Shown: piece after piece, positions 36,001 through 51,000 of the stretch | Position numbering within the stretch: the stretch's first letter is position 1 | How the letters are laid out: every line of letters begins with the position of its first letter | The notes under the pieces: generated by a model | What the model saw: the letters and a program-made list of their open reading frames with translations, nothing else | Told to the model about the DNA's origin: nothing | The model's database searches: none | DNA from: Owenia fusiformis | Taxonomy: Eukaryota > Annelida > Polychaeta > Sabellida > Oweniidae | Direction: 5' to 3' | Assembly (NCBI GenBank): GCA_903813345.2 | Contig: CAIIXF020000010.1 | Coordinates: forward strand, 3,093,169 to 3,157,168 | Length of the DNA stretch: 64,000 bases | Made by a program: the position numbers and the translations under genes

Positions 36001-39000
36001 AGATTAGGAATTATTACTTGTACATGTTGCATTCTTATTAGTGCATCTATTTGCTTGTTTGGCAAACAATTGATTTTGAAACAAACACGGATGAACTTAA
36101 AATGTCTTTGTGTTTAGAATGGCTTATAAGGATCTATCATTATATATCATTCACAGGGGCAGATCTGGGAACCAATAAGCGGGGGGGCCAAACTTCAGAT
36201 CAGAGAAAAATGCGGAAAAAAATGTTGGAGCCTAAAACTGAAAAGTGGGCCCAAATTTCAAAAAATAAGGCCTTACAAGCCCCAGTAATGACCAAAAAGG
36301 CCCACTTTTTGGGGCTTTAAGGCCTTTTTTGCCTAATATATTTTTGGGCCCAATTTTTTTTTCATTGGCCTGGCCAGGGCCCCCAGATCCGCCAAGGACA
36401 AGGATGAACAAGGATGAACTTAAAATGTCTTTGTGTTTAAAATGGCGTATAAGGATCTATCATTATATATCATTCACAGGGGCAGATCTGGGAACCAATA
36501 AGCGGGGGGGCCAAACTTCAGATCAGAGAAAAATGCGGAAAAAATGTTGGAGCCTAAAACTGAAAAGTGGGCCCAAATTTCAAAAAATAAGGCCTTACAA
36601 GGCCCAGTAATGACCAAAAAGGCCCACTTTTTGGGGCTTTAAGGCCTTTTTTGCCTAAAATATTTTTGGGCCCAATTTTCTTTTTCTTGGCCTGGCCAGG
36701 GCCCCCAGATCCGCCAGTGATTCATTATTATGTATATTAGAAACCCTAACAGCTGAAGTGCTACAGTTCGGAATAAAATATTGATGAAATATTCGAAGTA
36801 TCCTCCAAGTGACCTTGGATTCATGGCCTCGATGTTGATAAATCAGCATAAGTGTGTCCAACATGGCATAATAACATGAATATCTATGGCTTTGGCCATG
36901 TCCCCTGATATTTATGGAATATTGGTTTTTGGTGCAGGAGCAGGATCAATATTAATGGAATTATATTCAGTAATTTTTTACATGCAATCTTAGCCTGGGT
37001 TAGCTTAGGTTTAGGAGTTTTGTCTTGACAGAATATACATGTACAAATAATCTAATTTTCATATGACAACTTGGAATCAGTATTTAGGCTACAATTGTCA
37101 CAATTCTGTTCTCTAAAATAAGCCAAGTTTTTCCAGTCCCACTAGCTTAAAATAGAATGGGAGAATGTTAATGTTAAAGGTATTTATAGCTCATGAATCC
37201 ATTTACACTCTTTGTCACATAATCAATCCCAGTCACCTCTGTTTTCTAATTCTGATCTAAGATTCTGTTTTTCAAAATTTGGGAATTTTTGTATAGTTCA
37301 AACATGTGATATTTATTCAAATCGCAACAACGCTTTTCATCATTTTCAAGTAAAACATATTTCTGTTCTAGACTTGCACTTTTCTAAATAATTCCAATGC
37401 CATTAGCAGTCAAGCAGATGTGAGTTTCGAATCCTGATTGATTTGCTTAAATATTGAATAACCAAAAATGAGGACCCTGGTGAATATAATAAAATGATTT
37501 TAGCTGATGTGTCTGATGGAAAGCATTCACCTTATTAAATCATAGAACTAAAGATGACTGCAAACAAGAACAATACCATTAGTGAAATTAGATCAAAGCA
37601 ATTGATAAGAGTCAATAGGGGGAATTATTTGATTTTAGCCTTGTTATGGGTTCATATTGGATTTTCATCAGTTCAGATGGGCCAATATGAAAGATCCCGT
37701 TTCCTGCTCTTTTTTATCAATTTTTCTTTTAGATTTACATAATGGTTCCAATATTTTTGATGTTATGTATTATTTAGAGTTGTAACCTTTCAAACATTTA
37801 TTTATTTGTTTTGCATTTCAAACGAGCTTTTGTGATATTGATTACGTGATATTGATTCCGTGATACTTCCTTGAGTTCTTTGCAGTCTGAGTGCACATGT
37901 ACTAGACTGCGTTATGCCAATTAGACTGTATGTACGTAGATAAATTTTATAATAAGACAGCGTAGGCTGTTATCTCTTAATAGATCAGTTCCATCTGATT
38001 CTCTCGTAATATTCTTTTCTAATATTTTATCATTGAAGTATCGTAACTAAGATTAAACACTTAAATTAATGTAACATTTAATCACTCAAAACACTGAGTA
38101 AAATGGTTTCAGGATGTTTTAGTTTATTTGTTTTGTTCATAGTTGGTTTGTGTGGGACCATAATGGATGGTTATATGATCCAAGTCATATACGTTCTGGA
38201 ATATCATCAAATTTGGTGATAATAGCGATAATATGTTATACTATACAATGGTAGTCTCTAATTATTAGCAATTCTGCTTGTTAGAAACGTACGTGGATAA
38301 TGAAGAAAAAATATGAACTAAAAAAAATATGAGCAAAAATAAAAACTCCTTTATTGAGTGGGCTATGATTACTAGCTAATTATTGAATCATTTACTTTTG
38401 ATGAAGCTTAGTGACTATTTAAGCACATGACCTGGTCAAGAGAGCCCAGGATTAAGCAGTTTTTGGGGCTAGTTTTTCTTCGATATATAATCAAGTGTCT
38501 ACTAGTGAAATGAGTCAGTAATTTTTAATTGGTGGCCTTAGGTACATTTGCACTGGTCATAAGTTTAATACTGACATATGTACATGTGGCACCTGTGAAC
38601 TATATATATATACAGCTATACACCAAGACAATGTAAATTACTTAATTTGTGACATATTGATGACTTTTATTGAAGGCGTTTAAGGTGAAACTCTCTCCCA
38701 CTAGGACTGGTGGGAGAAAGAGGGCTGTTGTAAAGGATAATTTGAAATATGCAACACAAATATGTTGATATATTAAAATATTGCTTTGAAAAAACATCAC
38801 AAAAATTGAAAACCCCATCACAAAAATTGTAAAAACCTATCACAAAAATATTATTATTTTGCTTTGTAAAAAATTATTACAAAAATTGAAAACCCTATCA
38901 CAAAAATTGTAAAAACCCATCACAAAAATATTATTATTTTGCTTTGTAAAAACCATCACAAAAATTGAAAACCCCATCACAAAAATTGAAAACCCCATCA

Positions 39001-42000
39001 CAAAAATTGTAAAAAAACATCACAAAATAACAGTTGGTCTTTGAACTCTGGAAAGTGTTCCACGTGTAGGTGTTCCACTGTGTATTTATTTTGACATATA
39101 TGCCTCTCAGATATAGTATACTAGCATATAATTGCTTGATATATCATTTGATATGCATATATTTGTAGATACGGCTGTAAACACTGGGAGTATTTTACAG
39201 AGTTATCCAGGTTTGTCTGTCATGTTAAGTTCCTGTTGTCTTAAGTGACGTGACCGCATCACTATATCCCATTGTCTCCCAAAGGAGCATCTACATGATA
39301 TGATAGAAACCACCCACATTTTATCAATCGTGTCTTCCCTGATTCAGGTATGAACCCAAAGCTGTTGTTTCTTGAACATATTTTTTCCTATCCATTTTTC
39401 ATTACCCTTATTGTCTGAAATTTTCAATGTTTTAGCATTCTTGTTCCCATCATAATTCTTCCATTTGTTGATTACTCTCAGCCTCCCTTGCAGATTGTGT
39501 ATGTCACGTATCACAACCTGACCCCCTCCCTCTACCCAATTTCTGTTCCATCATTGTAATTTTTAACATAAGGTAATAGAATCTTTGTATTATTAACAAC
39601 TGAAAGATTCATTGCCAATAGCAATTTGAATGCAGTTTCTTTTCTGTCTTTTCTGCGTAAACAGCAATTTGTGGTTTTGTGATAATGGTGTGGTAATATA
39701 GCACAATCAATCAGGAAAATGCACATTGTCAGTACATGTGCACTCAAGTTGCTATTGTTCAATGTAATTTTAATTAACATGCTATATACTATATCCCCTA
39801 TTCTATATTGTGTATCAGGTTTTCTTACCAGTTATATCTTTCATATGGTTGTTAGTTGCAGTATCCTTTTAAATGTCTTCATTTCAAGATGGAATATTCA
39901 AAGTTACACCCCCCTCATAAGTTTGGCAACTGGACATCCTCAGGATTTTACATATGATCTGAAAGAATACTTCCAGTTCCAAACTTTTGAAGGGGAGTGT
40001 AGAAATGGTAGTTAATGATGGGTGGTATCTTATGAGGATAATGAGAATGTTTATGCCTTATTTATGATGTATTTTGTTTGTTTGACATTAACCTACATTG
40101 TGATACTCATTGCATATCTTCTCACAACAGACATGTCTCTTTTGACAAAAAAATGAGATGCATCTTTTACATCTTTAAATAGGTCACATTGACCTGAAAT
40201 GTGTTCAGTATTTATAATCCATGTAGCGGTAGCATCAGTGCCAGATGGTCATGTACTAATTAAAGTAATAATAATGTGTTCCTCTCTGGTGAAAATAGGA
40301 TTGAATACCAGATATAGATCTTGTGGATGTATATTTATGTCATCCAGTGCAGTTTACTCGGCAAAGAATTGTATTTTATCTCTTCCTTGTCACCCCCCCC
40401 TATACATTCCTCACCTCTTCCACTAAGAGGAAGAGTAGATATACAAAGCAATGGTAGGGGGTACCAGAGATTTCATGCAGGTCTATAGGACAAAGATTTA
40501 ATCCCCTTGCTTTGATGCTGTGTTCATGGTGTCATATTAAGTCTGGTGTAATGAAGATTCATATATACAGTAATATAGTTTGATAGCTTGATCATGGAAT
40601 GGAGACAAAGACCATAATAATAAAAAATATGACGTAACTAAAGCTGCAGCAATCACAGATACCTAAGTCGCAATAACAGAAAATTAATTGGAAAATGTCA
40701 GATAATACATTCATGAAATATGATATCAATCAATACTAGAATATTTATAAAGAAGTGAAGATATCACTTTCTGTTGCCATGGTAACAATGGCATCACATA
40801 TGTCTTGTTAAACCCTATTGGCATTTGTGATCAGAAATGCTATCTTTATTATCACATCCATATATAATATTCAAGTTATTTGTTTTGACATTTTACATAA
40901 GATCAGGTTTGATTTTTTTATTGTATTGGTCATTCATCATACATGTAGTTACATAGAAGACAAAGTTTTGGCAACATCTTTAACTTAAAGAGGGTTAACC
41001 TTCAAAGACCTAATTTTACATATTTTGAGCTTATAGGGGTATTCAGCTTATAGAGACTAGTGTTCAGCTTAAAATGGGTTCTACTATATTTAGAGGTATT
41101 CAGCTTATAGAGATAAGTGTTCGGCTTAAAATGGGGTCTTCTATATAACGAGGTATTCAGCTTATAGAGATAAATGTTCAGCTTAAAATGGGGTCTTCTA
41201 TATATAGAGGTATTCAGCTTATAGAGACTAGTGTTCAGCTTAAAAAGGGGTCTTCTATATATAGAGGTATTCAGCTTATAGAGACTAGTGTTCAGCTTAA
41301 AATGGGGTCTTCTATATATAGAGGTATTCAGCTTATAGAGATAAATGTTCAGCTTAAAATGGGGTCTTCTATATATAGAGGTATTCAGCTTATAGAGATA
41401 AATGTTCAGCTTAAAATGGGGTCTTCTATATATAGAGGTATTCAGCTTATAGAGATAAATGTTCAGCTTAAAATGGGGTCTTCTATATATAGAGGTATTC
41501 AGCTTATAGAGACTAGTGTTCAGCTTAAAATGGGGTCTTCTATATATAGAGGTATTCAGCTTATAGAGACTAGTGTTCAGCTTAAAATGGGGTCTTCTAT
41601 ATATAGAGGTATTCAGCTTATAGAGACTAGTGTTCAGCTTAAAATGGATTCTGTTAAATATCAAGGTGTTCAACCTATAGAGATAAGTGTTCAACTTAAA
41701 ATGGGTTCTGGTATCTATGAAGGTGTTTAGCCTACAGAGATAAGTGTTTGGCTTAAAATGGGTTCGAATAAAGAGGTGTTCAGCTTATAGAGTTAAGTGA
41801 TCAGCTTGAAGATGGTTCTGCATGTAGAGGTTTTCATCCCATAGAAATAAGTGTTCAGCTGAAAAAGATGTTCAGCTTCTTAAGATATTCAACTTATAGA
41901 CTGTTCACTTTATAGAAATGTTTACTAGATCTGTTTAGCTAGAGGTGTTCAACTAACAGAGGTATTGATTGTAAAAATATTTAGTATGTTCACCATATGG

Positions 42001-45000
42001 AGCTACAGGTATAGGTGTTCAGCTTGTAGATTTTTAAATTACAGAGGAGGTGTTCAACTTCAGGAGGTTTCAGCTAACAAATGTGTTCAGCATTGATGGT
42101 TTTCGCTGTATTTTTTTTTTATCTTGAACGAACATATTCTATATTTTCCATTCATTATAGTCTCATCTTTTGCAGGCTACAAAACAATTCTGAAATGCAT
42201 CTCTGGCAAATTCAAGTCTGGGGAGCTAACAGCTATTATGGGTCCATCAGGGGCAGGGAAGTCGTCTCTGATGAACATACTAGCAGGGTACAGGTATGTA
42301 TATAGAACTCTAAAGTTATCCCATACTCTCCTTCTCAAAACAACTCTTGGTCCTCCCACACCGCCCACATTAAAACAATGACATGGTTTTAAAATATGAT
42401 ACCTTTTCGCCTGATTATACGTAATAATTGAGATAACCAATATCTTAAATTGCAGATTATTTTGTGCAGTTTAATAATGCATTGAGTCAAATGATATACA
42501 GAGTCTGCCCACAGAGATAATTGGTTTCATCTTAGTAAAATTACCCTCATATTAGACATTAATATGGAGGATACGAAAATGTTACCTAATTTGGCATTTT
42601 CTGAATATATATTGTGAATATTATGGTACTCAAATACTGTGATTTTTCATTATTTTTCAACTCTCTATTATGTCACCACCAAAAGTGGTGACATATTGTT
42701 ATGGTCTCCGTTTTTTTTGCGACGGCGGTTGGCGGTTGGTGGTTGGCGTCCGGCGGTTGGCGTCCGGCGGTTGGCGTCTGTAACAATTTCTTACAACTTC
42801 CTATAACTTAACAAATACTGTTTAGACTGACTTCAATTTTTTTCTAAATCATCTACATGTTCTCAGAAGTTCAAATCTGACTTTAGATTTGACATTTGAC
42901 CTTCAATGACCTTCTCAAGGTCAAAAAGGTCTTTTTTCAACTTGCTTCACATTGACTAAATTTTTTTTCAAAATCATCTACATGTTCTCAGAAATTCAAA
43001 TCTGACTTTAGATTTGACATTTGACCTTCAAATCTGACTTTAGATTTGACATTTGACCTTCAATGACCTTCTCAAGGTCAAAAAAGGTCAAAAAGGTCTG
43101 TTTTCAACTTGCTTCAAATTGACTAAATTTTTTTTTCAAAATCATCTACGTGTTCTCAGAAATTCAAATCTGACTTAAGATTTGACTTAAGATTTGACAT
43201 TTGACCTTCTCAAGGTCAAAAAAGGTCAAAAAGGTCTGTTTTCAACTTGCTTCAAATTGACTAAAAAAAATTTCAAAATCATCTACGTGTTCTCAGAAAT
43301 TCAAATCTGACTTTAGATTTGACTTAAGATTTGACATTTGACCTTCAATGACCTTCTCAAAGTCAAAAAAGGTCAAAAAGGTCTTTTTTCAACTTGCTTC
43401 AAATTGACTAAATTTTTTTTTCAAAATCATCTACATGTTCTCAGAAATTCAAATCTGACTTTAGATTTGACATTTGACCTTCAATGACCTTCTCAAGGTC
43501 AAAAAAGGTCTGTTTTCAACTTGCTTCAAATTGACTAAATTTTTTTTTCAAAATCATCTACGTGTTCTCAGAAATTCAAATCTGACTTAAGATTTGACTT
43601 AAGATTTGACATTTGACCTTCAATGACCTTCTCAAGGTCAAAAAGGTCTGTTTTCAACTTGCTTCAAATTGACTAAAAAAAAATTTCAAAATCATCTTCG
43701 TGTTCTCAGAAATTCAAATCTGACTTTAGATTTGACTTAAGATTTGACATTTGACCTTCAATGACCTTCTCAAAGTCAAAAAAGGTCAAAAAGGTCTTTT
43801 TTCAACTTGCTTCAAATTGACTAAAAAATTTTATCAAAATCATCTACATGTTCTCAGAAATTCATATCTGACTTTAGATTTGACATTTGACCTTCTCAAG
43901 GTCAAAAAAGGTCTGTTTTCAACTTGCTTCAAATTGACTAAAAATTTTTTTCAAAATCATCTACATGTTCTCAGAAATTCAAATCTGACTTTAGATTTGA
44001 CATTTGACCTTCAATGACCTTCTCAATGTCAAAAAAGGTCAAAAAGGTATTTTTTCATCTTGCTTCAAATTGACTAAATTTTTTTTCAAAATCATCTACA
44101 TTCTACATGTTCTCAGAAATTCAAACAGACTTTAGATTTGACTTTAGATTTGACATTTGACCTTCTCAAGGTCAAAAAAGGTCAAAAAGGTCTTTTTTCA
44201 ACTTGCTTCAAATTGACTATTTTTTTTTCAAAATCATCTACATGTTCTCAGAAATTCAAATCTGACTTTAGATTTGACATTTGACAATTCAAATCTGACT
44301 TTAGATTTGACATTTGACCTTTAATGACCTTCTCAATGTCAAAAAAGGTCAAAAAGGTCTGTTTTCAACTTGCTTCAAATTGACTAAATTTTTTTTTTCA
44401 AAATCATCTACATGTTCTCAGAAATTCAAATCTGACTTTAGATTTGACATTTTACCTTCAATGACCTTCTCAAGGTAAAAAAAAGGTCTGTTTTCAACTT
44501 GCTTCAAATTGACTAATTTTTTTTTTCAAAATCATCTACGTGTTCTCAGAAATTCAAATCTGACTTAAGATTTGACTTAAGATTTGACATTTGCATTTGA
44601 CCTTCAATGACCTTCTCAAGGTCAAAAAGGTCTGTTTTCAACTTGCTTCAAATTGACTAAAAAAAATTTTCAAAATCATCTTCGTGTTCTCAGAAATTCA
44701 AATCTGACTTTAGATTTGACTTAAGATTTGACATTTGACCTTCAATGACCTTCTCAAAGTCAAAAAAGGTCAAAAAGGTCTGTTTTCAACTTGCTTCAAA
44801 TTGACCAAATTTTTTTTTCAAAATCATCTACATCTTTTCAGAAGTTCAAATTTGACTTTACAAGTTCTCAGAAATTCAAATCTGACTTATATTAAGTTTG
44901 AACTCATAATATTGTGAGCAACTAGGTGGTGACATTTTGTCATGTTAATGCCTTGTTTCAAACTCCCTTACCAGTGTAAACTTCATACATTTGAAATTAA

Positions 45001-48000
45001 AGATCCCATTTTTTCTGAAATAGATGATTCATGGATTGTTGGGATGTCAATGGTTTCAAATATCTTTATCTACGTAGACAGATATACTATATCACCAATT
45101 TTGCCTTGGGATCTTAACCATTAATTAAGGATAAGTGAAGACCTCCGTCATCTTTCTGTTACCAAGTCATAGTTCAACCCATATAAAATATCATAGATGT
45201 CATATTTTAAAATGTTAAATAGCATGAAAATTAATGAAAAAAGCAAGGAATAAAGTAAATGTGTTGTCTAGACTTCAAATTGTATAGAAATACCTATAGA
45301 AATACCAGGGAATTGATATTTTTCTCAAAGTTTACAGAGAAAAACACCCAAGAAAACATGGATAGGGAGTTGTTTCAGTTGAACATTAGTTCAATTTGCG
45401 TACATCTGCAATTTTCTGAGTACGCATGCACTTAAGTCAATATCGATATTTCATTGGTTAATGTCAGCGTTCTAGCTATTCAGTCTCCCATGTATTCAAA
45501 GCGTGGATCAATATTTTGTTATCTCATTCGATTTCTTTACTTTATTTCTTACGTCAGTTTAAGTTACGTCACCGTACATTGCGTTGCGTGCATCTTTCAT
45601 TCATTTTGCTTCTCAATTCACGATAATTGTCTTCAGTTTGGTTTAAGGATTTATGGAACATAAAATCATTAATCAATTTTTCCAACCTTAGGTATTATAT
45701 CATGGCGTAATCAAACACGTTTAATGATTTAACAAAATTTGTATCATAAAATCTGTTTCATGAAAAAGTACACATTACTGAATGGCTACTTTCAAAATAA
45801 TGAGGTTAACTTTAACCCTGAAGCCTAGGTAGAGGCTAGTAAGAATAACTAGCCTCTTCCTAAGATAGATAAAGTAACTGTCATGGCAATAAAAATTGTA
45901 TTGTTGATTATCATATTTTGATTGATTAAGTCGAAATCAACGGATTAGGCTATTGCTCATTTAAAACACCAGCTCTCTTATAAAAAGTGAAGTCAAATTA
46001 TGCATATTGTATTGAAAATGTTATTGTATGCTATGACCCCACTTACGTTGTGGTTGTACGCCCGAACCATTGGTCAGTCTATGTTTCTACAACGTTAGAG
46101 AAAATACTACGCAATGCACACTTGAAATACCTATCTGGTTACATTCCTGAGTCCTGGAATTGGATAATTGAAAATGGTATTTTATAATTTAAAAATTATC
46201 TAAGGAATGAGTCATTCAATGCCATCTGGTTTTACTGTTTGATAGTTTCATTATTACATTTTATGGTGAACAATTGAACATCAAATAAAACTGGGTCAAT
46301 TATTTCCTGATCATCTATGATATAACTTGAAATGTAAGTCTTCAAACATGTTTACCAAGACAAACCAATTTTTCATAATATTTGTGAGTTTTGCATCCTA
46401 TACTAACTTCTCCAATTGCCTGGATTTTGTTGAAATTAATTTTTATCAACCAAACATAAGTTGACCCTTACACCAGCCTCTCCTAACATGATTTCAAGTG
46501 CAAATCAATTCATTCATGAGAGAAAGAAGACACGGAAAATATTCACCTTGGCAACAGAAATCTATCTGATTTGGTTAGGAAAAGCCAATTTTCATCAATT
46601 TCGCAATTACGCGAATGTTCAAATGTCATTATAACCAATTATAGAAATATTAACCGATTTACTGAGATTGTATCAGCTGAAAATAGCAGTACAGATCAGA
46701 TTATTATGTATTCGTCAGGGCATGAACTCATGTAGATGTCAAGGCTATGCTTGGGCAAATATATAAAGCAATAACGACACATTGTTTTATAATGGCAACT
46801 TAACCCAAGTATAATTTATTCATTTTTATCCTTTAACAGAGGAGTTTTAATTTGTTTCATAATTGAAGAAAATCTGTGTTTTTAACAGCTATATTAAATT
46901 ATATGATACCATAAAAGCTTCTAAACCTTAAGACTGAAAAATATCATTTATATCCATGGATATCTTCATAGGTGAGCAAAACAAAATAGAAAAACAAATT
47001 AATATCTAGCATATCTCCTTTATATTCAGTCGATACAACAAATGGATGAAGTTCAATATTCAGTGGTTCAACATTGTTGGTTCTCACGCTAAATCTCTAT
47101 GTTCTTGAGGACAGAGGTCCGTAACTGGATGAAGCAAGATGGCAGTTCAAGGATGACATTCAATATTCAAAATTGGCATTATTTGTATCAAGTTTTACAT
47201 GTTAATTATTCAATTCTTGTTGATAATTGAAATTTATAACATGACTATGGAATAAAAGAATATCTTATGATTCACTGGGGATATGATATTTATTTTCTCT
47301 TCTCAAAGATATTGATATATGTCATCAAGATGCCCCCCCCCCTTTGTTATACATATTCCATCATTCACATAGACCCACTGGTTGTTAGTTTTTTTAGATA
47401 TATTAACTGTTCTCCACTGAGAGCACATATGTCAGATAATATTTATCAGTTATAAGGACGGTTGCACCGAATTGCCCAATAATGGATTAACCCAACCTCT
47501 AGGGAGTCCATCAATAATAGATTGATGCTTTGCCTTCATTACATTTGTAATATAGTGCAGTGCATATGTACCCATTCTTCATATTATTATTTATTAAACA
47601 CAATTCTCTTCTTGGAATTGAGACAATTGGCCTAATTACATTCGTATTACAGTGCATATGAACTCATTTTTCATATTAGGAATATTTTAACTTATTTATT
47701 TGTTATTGCAATTCACTCTTCTTGGAAATCACTTTCAGATTAATTGTGATATAATATACCATAAAGTACCATAAAAATACCATTATTAAACATTAAAGAT
47801 TCTAACTTTTTCAAAATAAAACCATGACATTATGAGAAAACATAAAATTAAAACATTCTTATTTATTCAAAATTGAAATTACTATTGTAACTTAAAACTT
47901 CATTTTAACTTATATAACTTCATATCGTAACTACATATTAAAAAACATTGCACATTATGCAATCTTTGGTTTAATATCTCGACAGCATCTGATGCAGTTA

Positions 48001-51000
48001 TAAAAATTGTGAAAGTGATTGGACACTACAAACTTAGATTAAATTGTATCTTTCAATGGAACTCCATTGTGTATTGATTAATATAAATTCTACAGTGGAA
48101 TCAATGTAATTATTGTGTAACCTCCTGATACCAAGCGGCCATTGTTGTTATATTAGGTAACATTACGGTGCTTGTGCCAATTACTTTGCTTGCTCTTACA
48201 GTCTCCTCCCTATGTAACAATTACCTAATTGTTTTGCTCAGTATTCCCTATGATTGAATCCATTGTTGAAATCTGAGGCCCGGGAATGCAATAATAAAAT
48301 AAAGTTAAATAATTCAGTATGTATACACATCCAACTCAGTACACTACTAGTGGATTTTTTCTAAACTATATTTTATAGCATATCCCTGGGCAATCTTTGG
48401 GCAGTGGTCGATGTCTGTTACAAATGACAGGTAGTGACATTTTGCATGTTAATGCCTTGTTATATATAAATCCCCTATTTAAATTGACATCTTGTATTTC
48501 AGAACTCGTAACATAACTGGAGAAATTACAGTGAACCGTAAACAACGTGACTTGCGTAAGTTTCGGAAGATGTCATGTTACATCATGCAGAACGATGATC
48601 TACTGCCACACTTAACGGTTGATGAGTCAATGATGTGTTCCGCTAACTTGAAACTGCCCGAATCTACTTCACTAGATGACAAGAAAATATTGGTAATTTT
48701 TTGTTTTGTGTCTTCATGTTAAAGTGCAATATAAGAAGTCATAACAGTTTGAATAAGTCAAATTAAGTCAAATATCTTATTAAAGTAATTGTCAGGAGAT
48801 AAGCGAATGAATGTTTCAGCACCAAAATTGAATTCTTCGCCCTGAAGGCAAAAGCTATGTTAACTACCCAAGGTTAACTAGAGCTTTAAAAAACTTCTTG
48901 TTCTTTCAAATTGAGGTTTCATTGCAAGAATAACACCAAAATGAAATTGTTTACCTGTATAAGGGGAGGCATCAAAAGTTCGATGTCGGATAGAAAACTA
49001 AATAAATCTAGTTAGGGGGGTGGGGGTTCAAGCCCATTTCAGTTTGCTATCCGACAAATTTCAACTTTCGAAAGTTTTGCCTATTTCGACTCAGAATGCC
49101 TTGGAATGATTTAAAAATAAAGATTTTACCTGATGCTTTCTCTGTCAAGATCATTCCCATTGATTCTATTCTATCGATAGTTGTTAAAAGCCACAAATTA
49201 TGATAGGAATTAACAAAAACTAGATCGTGTTTAGCAATAATCTTTTCAAATTCTCAAACCGGAAGTCAGTGATCAATTTTCATGGTATTTAGTTTTTGGG
49301 GGGGGAGGGGGGGGGGTCAGAGTCAAAACTAGATTTATTTAGTTTCCAATCTGACATCGAACTTTTGATGCCTCCCCTAAAGCCCTCCCACATCCAAATA
49401 TTTGTAAATATCTTATATTAGTATTAAATAACAATAACATTTCAGGTGAATGAAATTCTAGAGACATTATCACTACAAGAATGTCGAAGCACGATGGCTG
49501 CCAGGTTATCAGGGGGTCAGAGGAAACGATTGTCCATTGCGCTAGAGCTGGTCAACAACCCGCCAGTCATGTTCTTTGATGAACCCACCAGGTATATTTT
49601 CATGGATCACATTTTAAAATGCAAAGTAGAGTAGAAAAAGGGGAAAGCACAGGAAAAGAAAATCGGCATTTATAGTCAGTACTCAGATTGTCTAGAAATG
49701 CCAGAAAATCATTGAACACATACATGTACCTCATAGACGTTTTCAACATTTGTTTTGATATTGCTATGCAATATATAAAAACATGCTTTTCTCATTTATT
49801 ATTATATTACTATGTAATTATATATAATATGTGGCAACCCTAACAACATGAATATCTTGGCTCACATACAAAAAACAAGCAAGCATGTGTAATGAATAAT
49901 TAATTATCTCAAATCATCATCATCCATAATGGTTAGTATAATAGGTATATTCTCTAAATATGACCAATCAACCATATCTTTGCCCATCCTTTACAGGATA
50001 CTGAGCTGGTAACTGTAAATGGTGAATTTACTACCATATGAGATATCATTGGTGTTTTTATGATTGAATTTCAGTGGGCTGGACAGTGCGTCCTGTCTTC
50101 AGTGTATGTTATTGCTCAAATCTCTGGCTATGGGGGGACGTACCATCATATGTACAATTCATCAGCCTAGCGCAAAGATATTTGAGATATTTGACAATGT
50201 GAGTATATGGTGTAATGACCTTGAGATATTTGACAATGTGAGTATATGGTGTTGGATGACCCTGGATACCAGGTTGCTATACAGCTCAGCTGTGTTGACT
50301 GGTGTTTTGATGGCTCAGGGGTAGAGCATCTTTTCTGTATTGTACCATTATTATTATTGTATTATTACAAAGACAATAGTGCCTTAGTATGCTGATAATC
50401 AAAGACACTACAAGTGTTTTTCCTATTTATACATAATGTCAAAATAAATTCCATGAATAAAAGAAATGATGATAATGATTGAATTGAATTTGAAATGATC
50501 AGCGTGGCTTTATATAGTCCTCTGTGCAAAACCTGCAAAACAATTTATGATCCAATTTTTAATTGACTTTACCTTTTTTATTTAAGTTACTTGTTAATCA
50601 GCTGTTATATTTTCATGTTTCAGTTGTATATGTTAGCTGAAGGGCAGTGTATTTATACAGGGAAAGTATCAGGGCTGGTCCCATATCTGACAGACATTGG
50701 TTTACCCATGTTTTTCCATGTTTCAGTTGTATATGTTAGCTGAAGGGCAGTGTATTTATACAGGGAAAGTATCAGGGCTGGTCCCATATCTGACAGACAT
50801 TGGTTTACCCATGTTTTTCCATGTTTCAGTTGTATATGTTAGCTGAAGGGCAGTGTATTTATACAGGGAAAGTATCAGGGCTGGTCCCATATCTGACAGA
50901 CATTGGTTTACCCATGTTTTTCCATGTTTCAGTTGTATATGTTAGCTGAAGGGCAGTGTATTTATACAGGGAAAGTATCAGGGCTGGTCCCATATCTGAC

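Larger units (their letters stand above)
34740..42175. other. Most of ABCG intron 1 (about 9 kb in all)
   Basis: Intron 1 spans 33096-42175. It holds a diverged hairpin element at 35485, a tandemly duplicated MITE at 36154-36719, a 21-bp-unit array at 38785-39026 and a 57-bp-unit array at 41029-41860. No coding sequence is supported in it. Confidence 0.6.

Noticed and set aside
41002-41730. Overlapping 180- and 230-codon repeat frames on both strands
   Set aside because: Both come from the 57-bp minisatellite. Openness on both strands and its position inside ABCG intron 1 indicate a period effect.
45987-46187. 66-codon frame in ABCG intron 2
   Set aside because: It is short and isolated, with no splice partner in phase and no recognised family.
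50310-50335. tRNA-like A box (GGCTCAGGGGTAGAGCATC)
   Set aside because: No matching B box or cloverleaf follows. At most it is a fragment of a tRNA-derived SINE.
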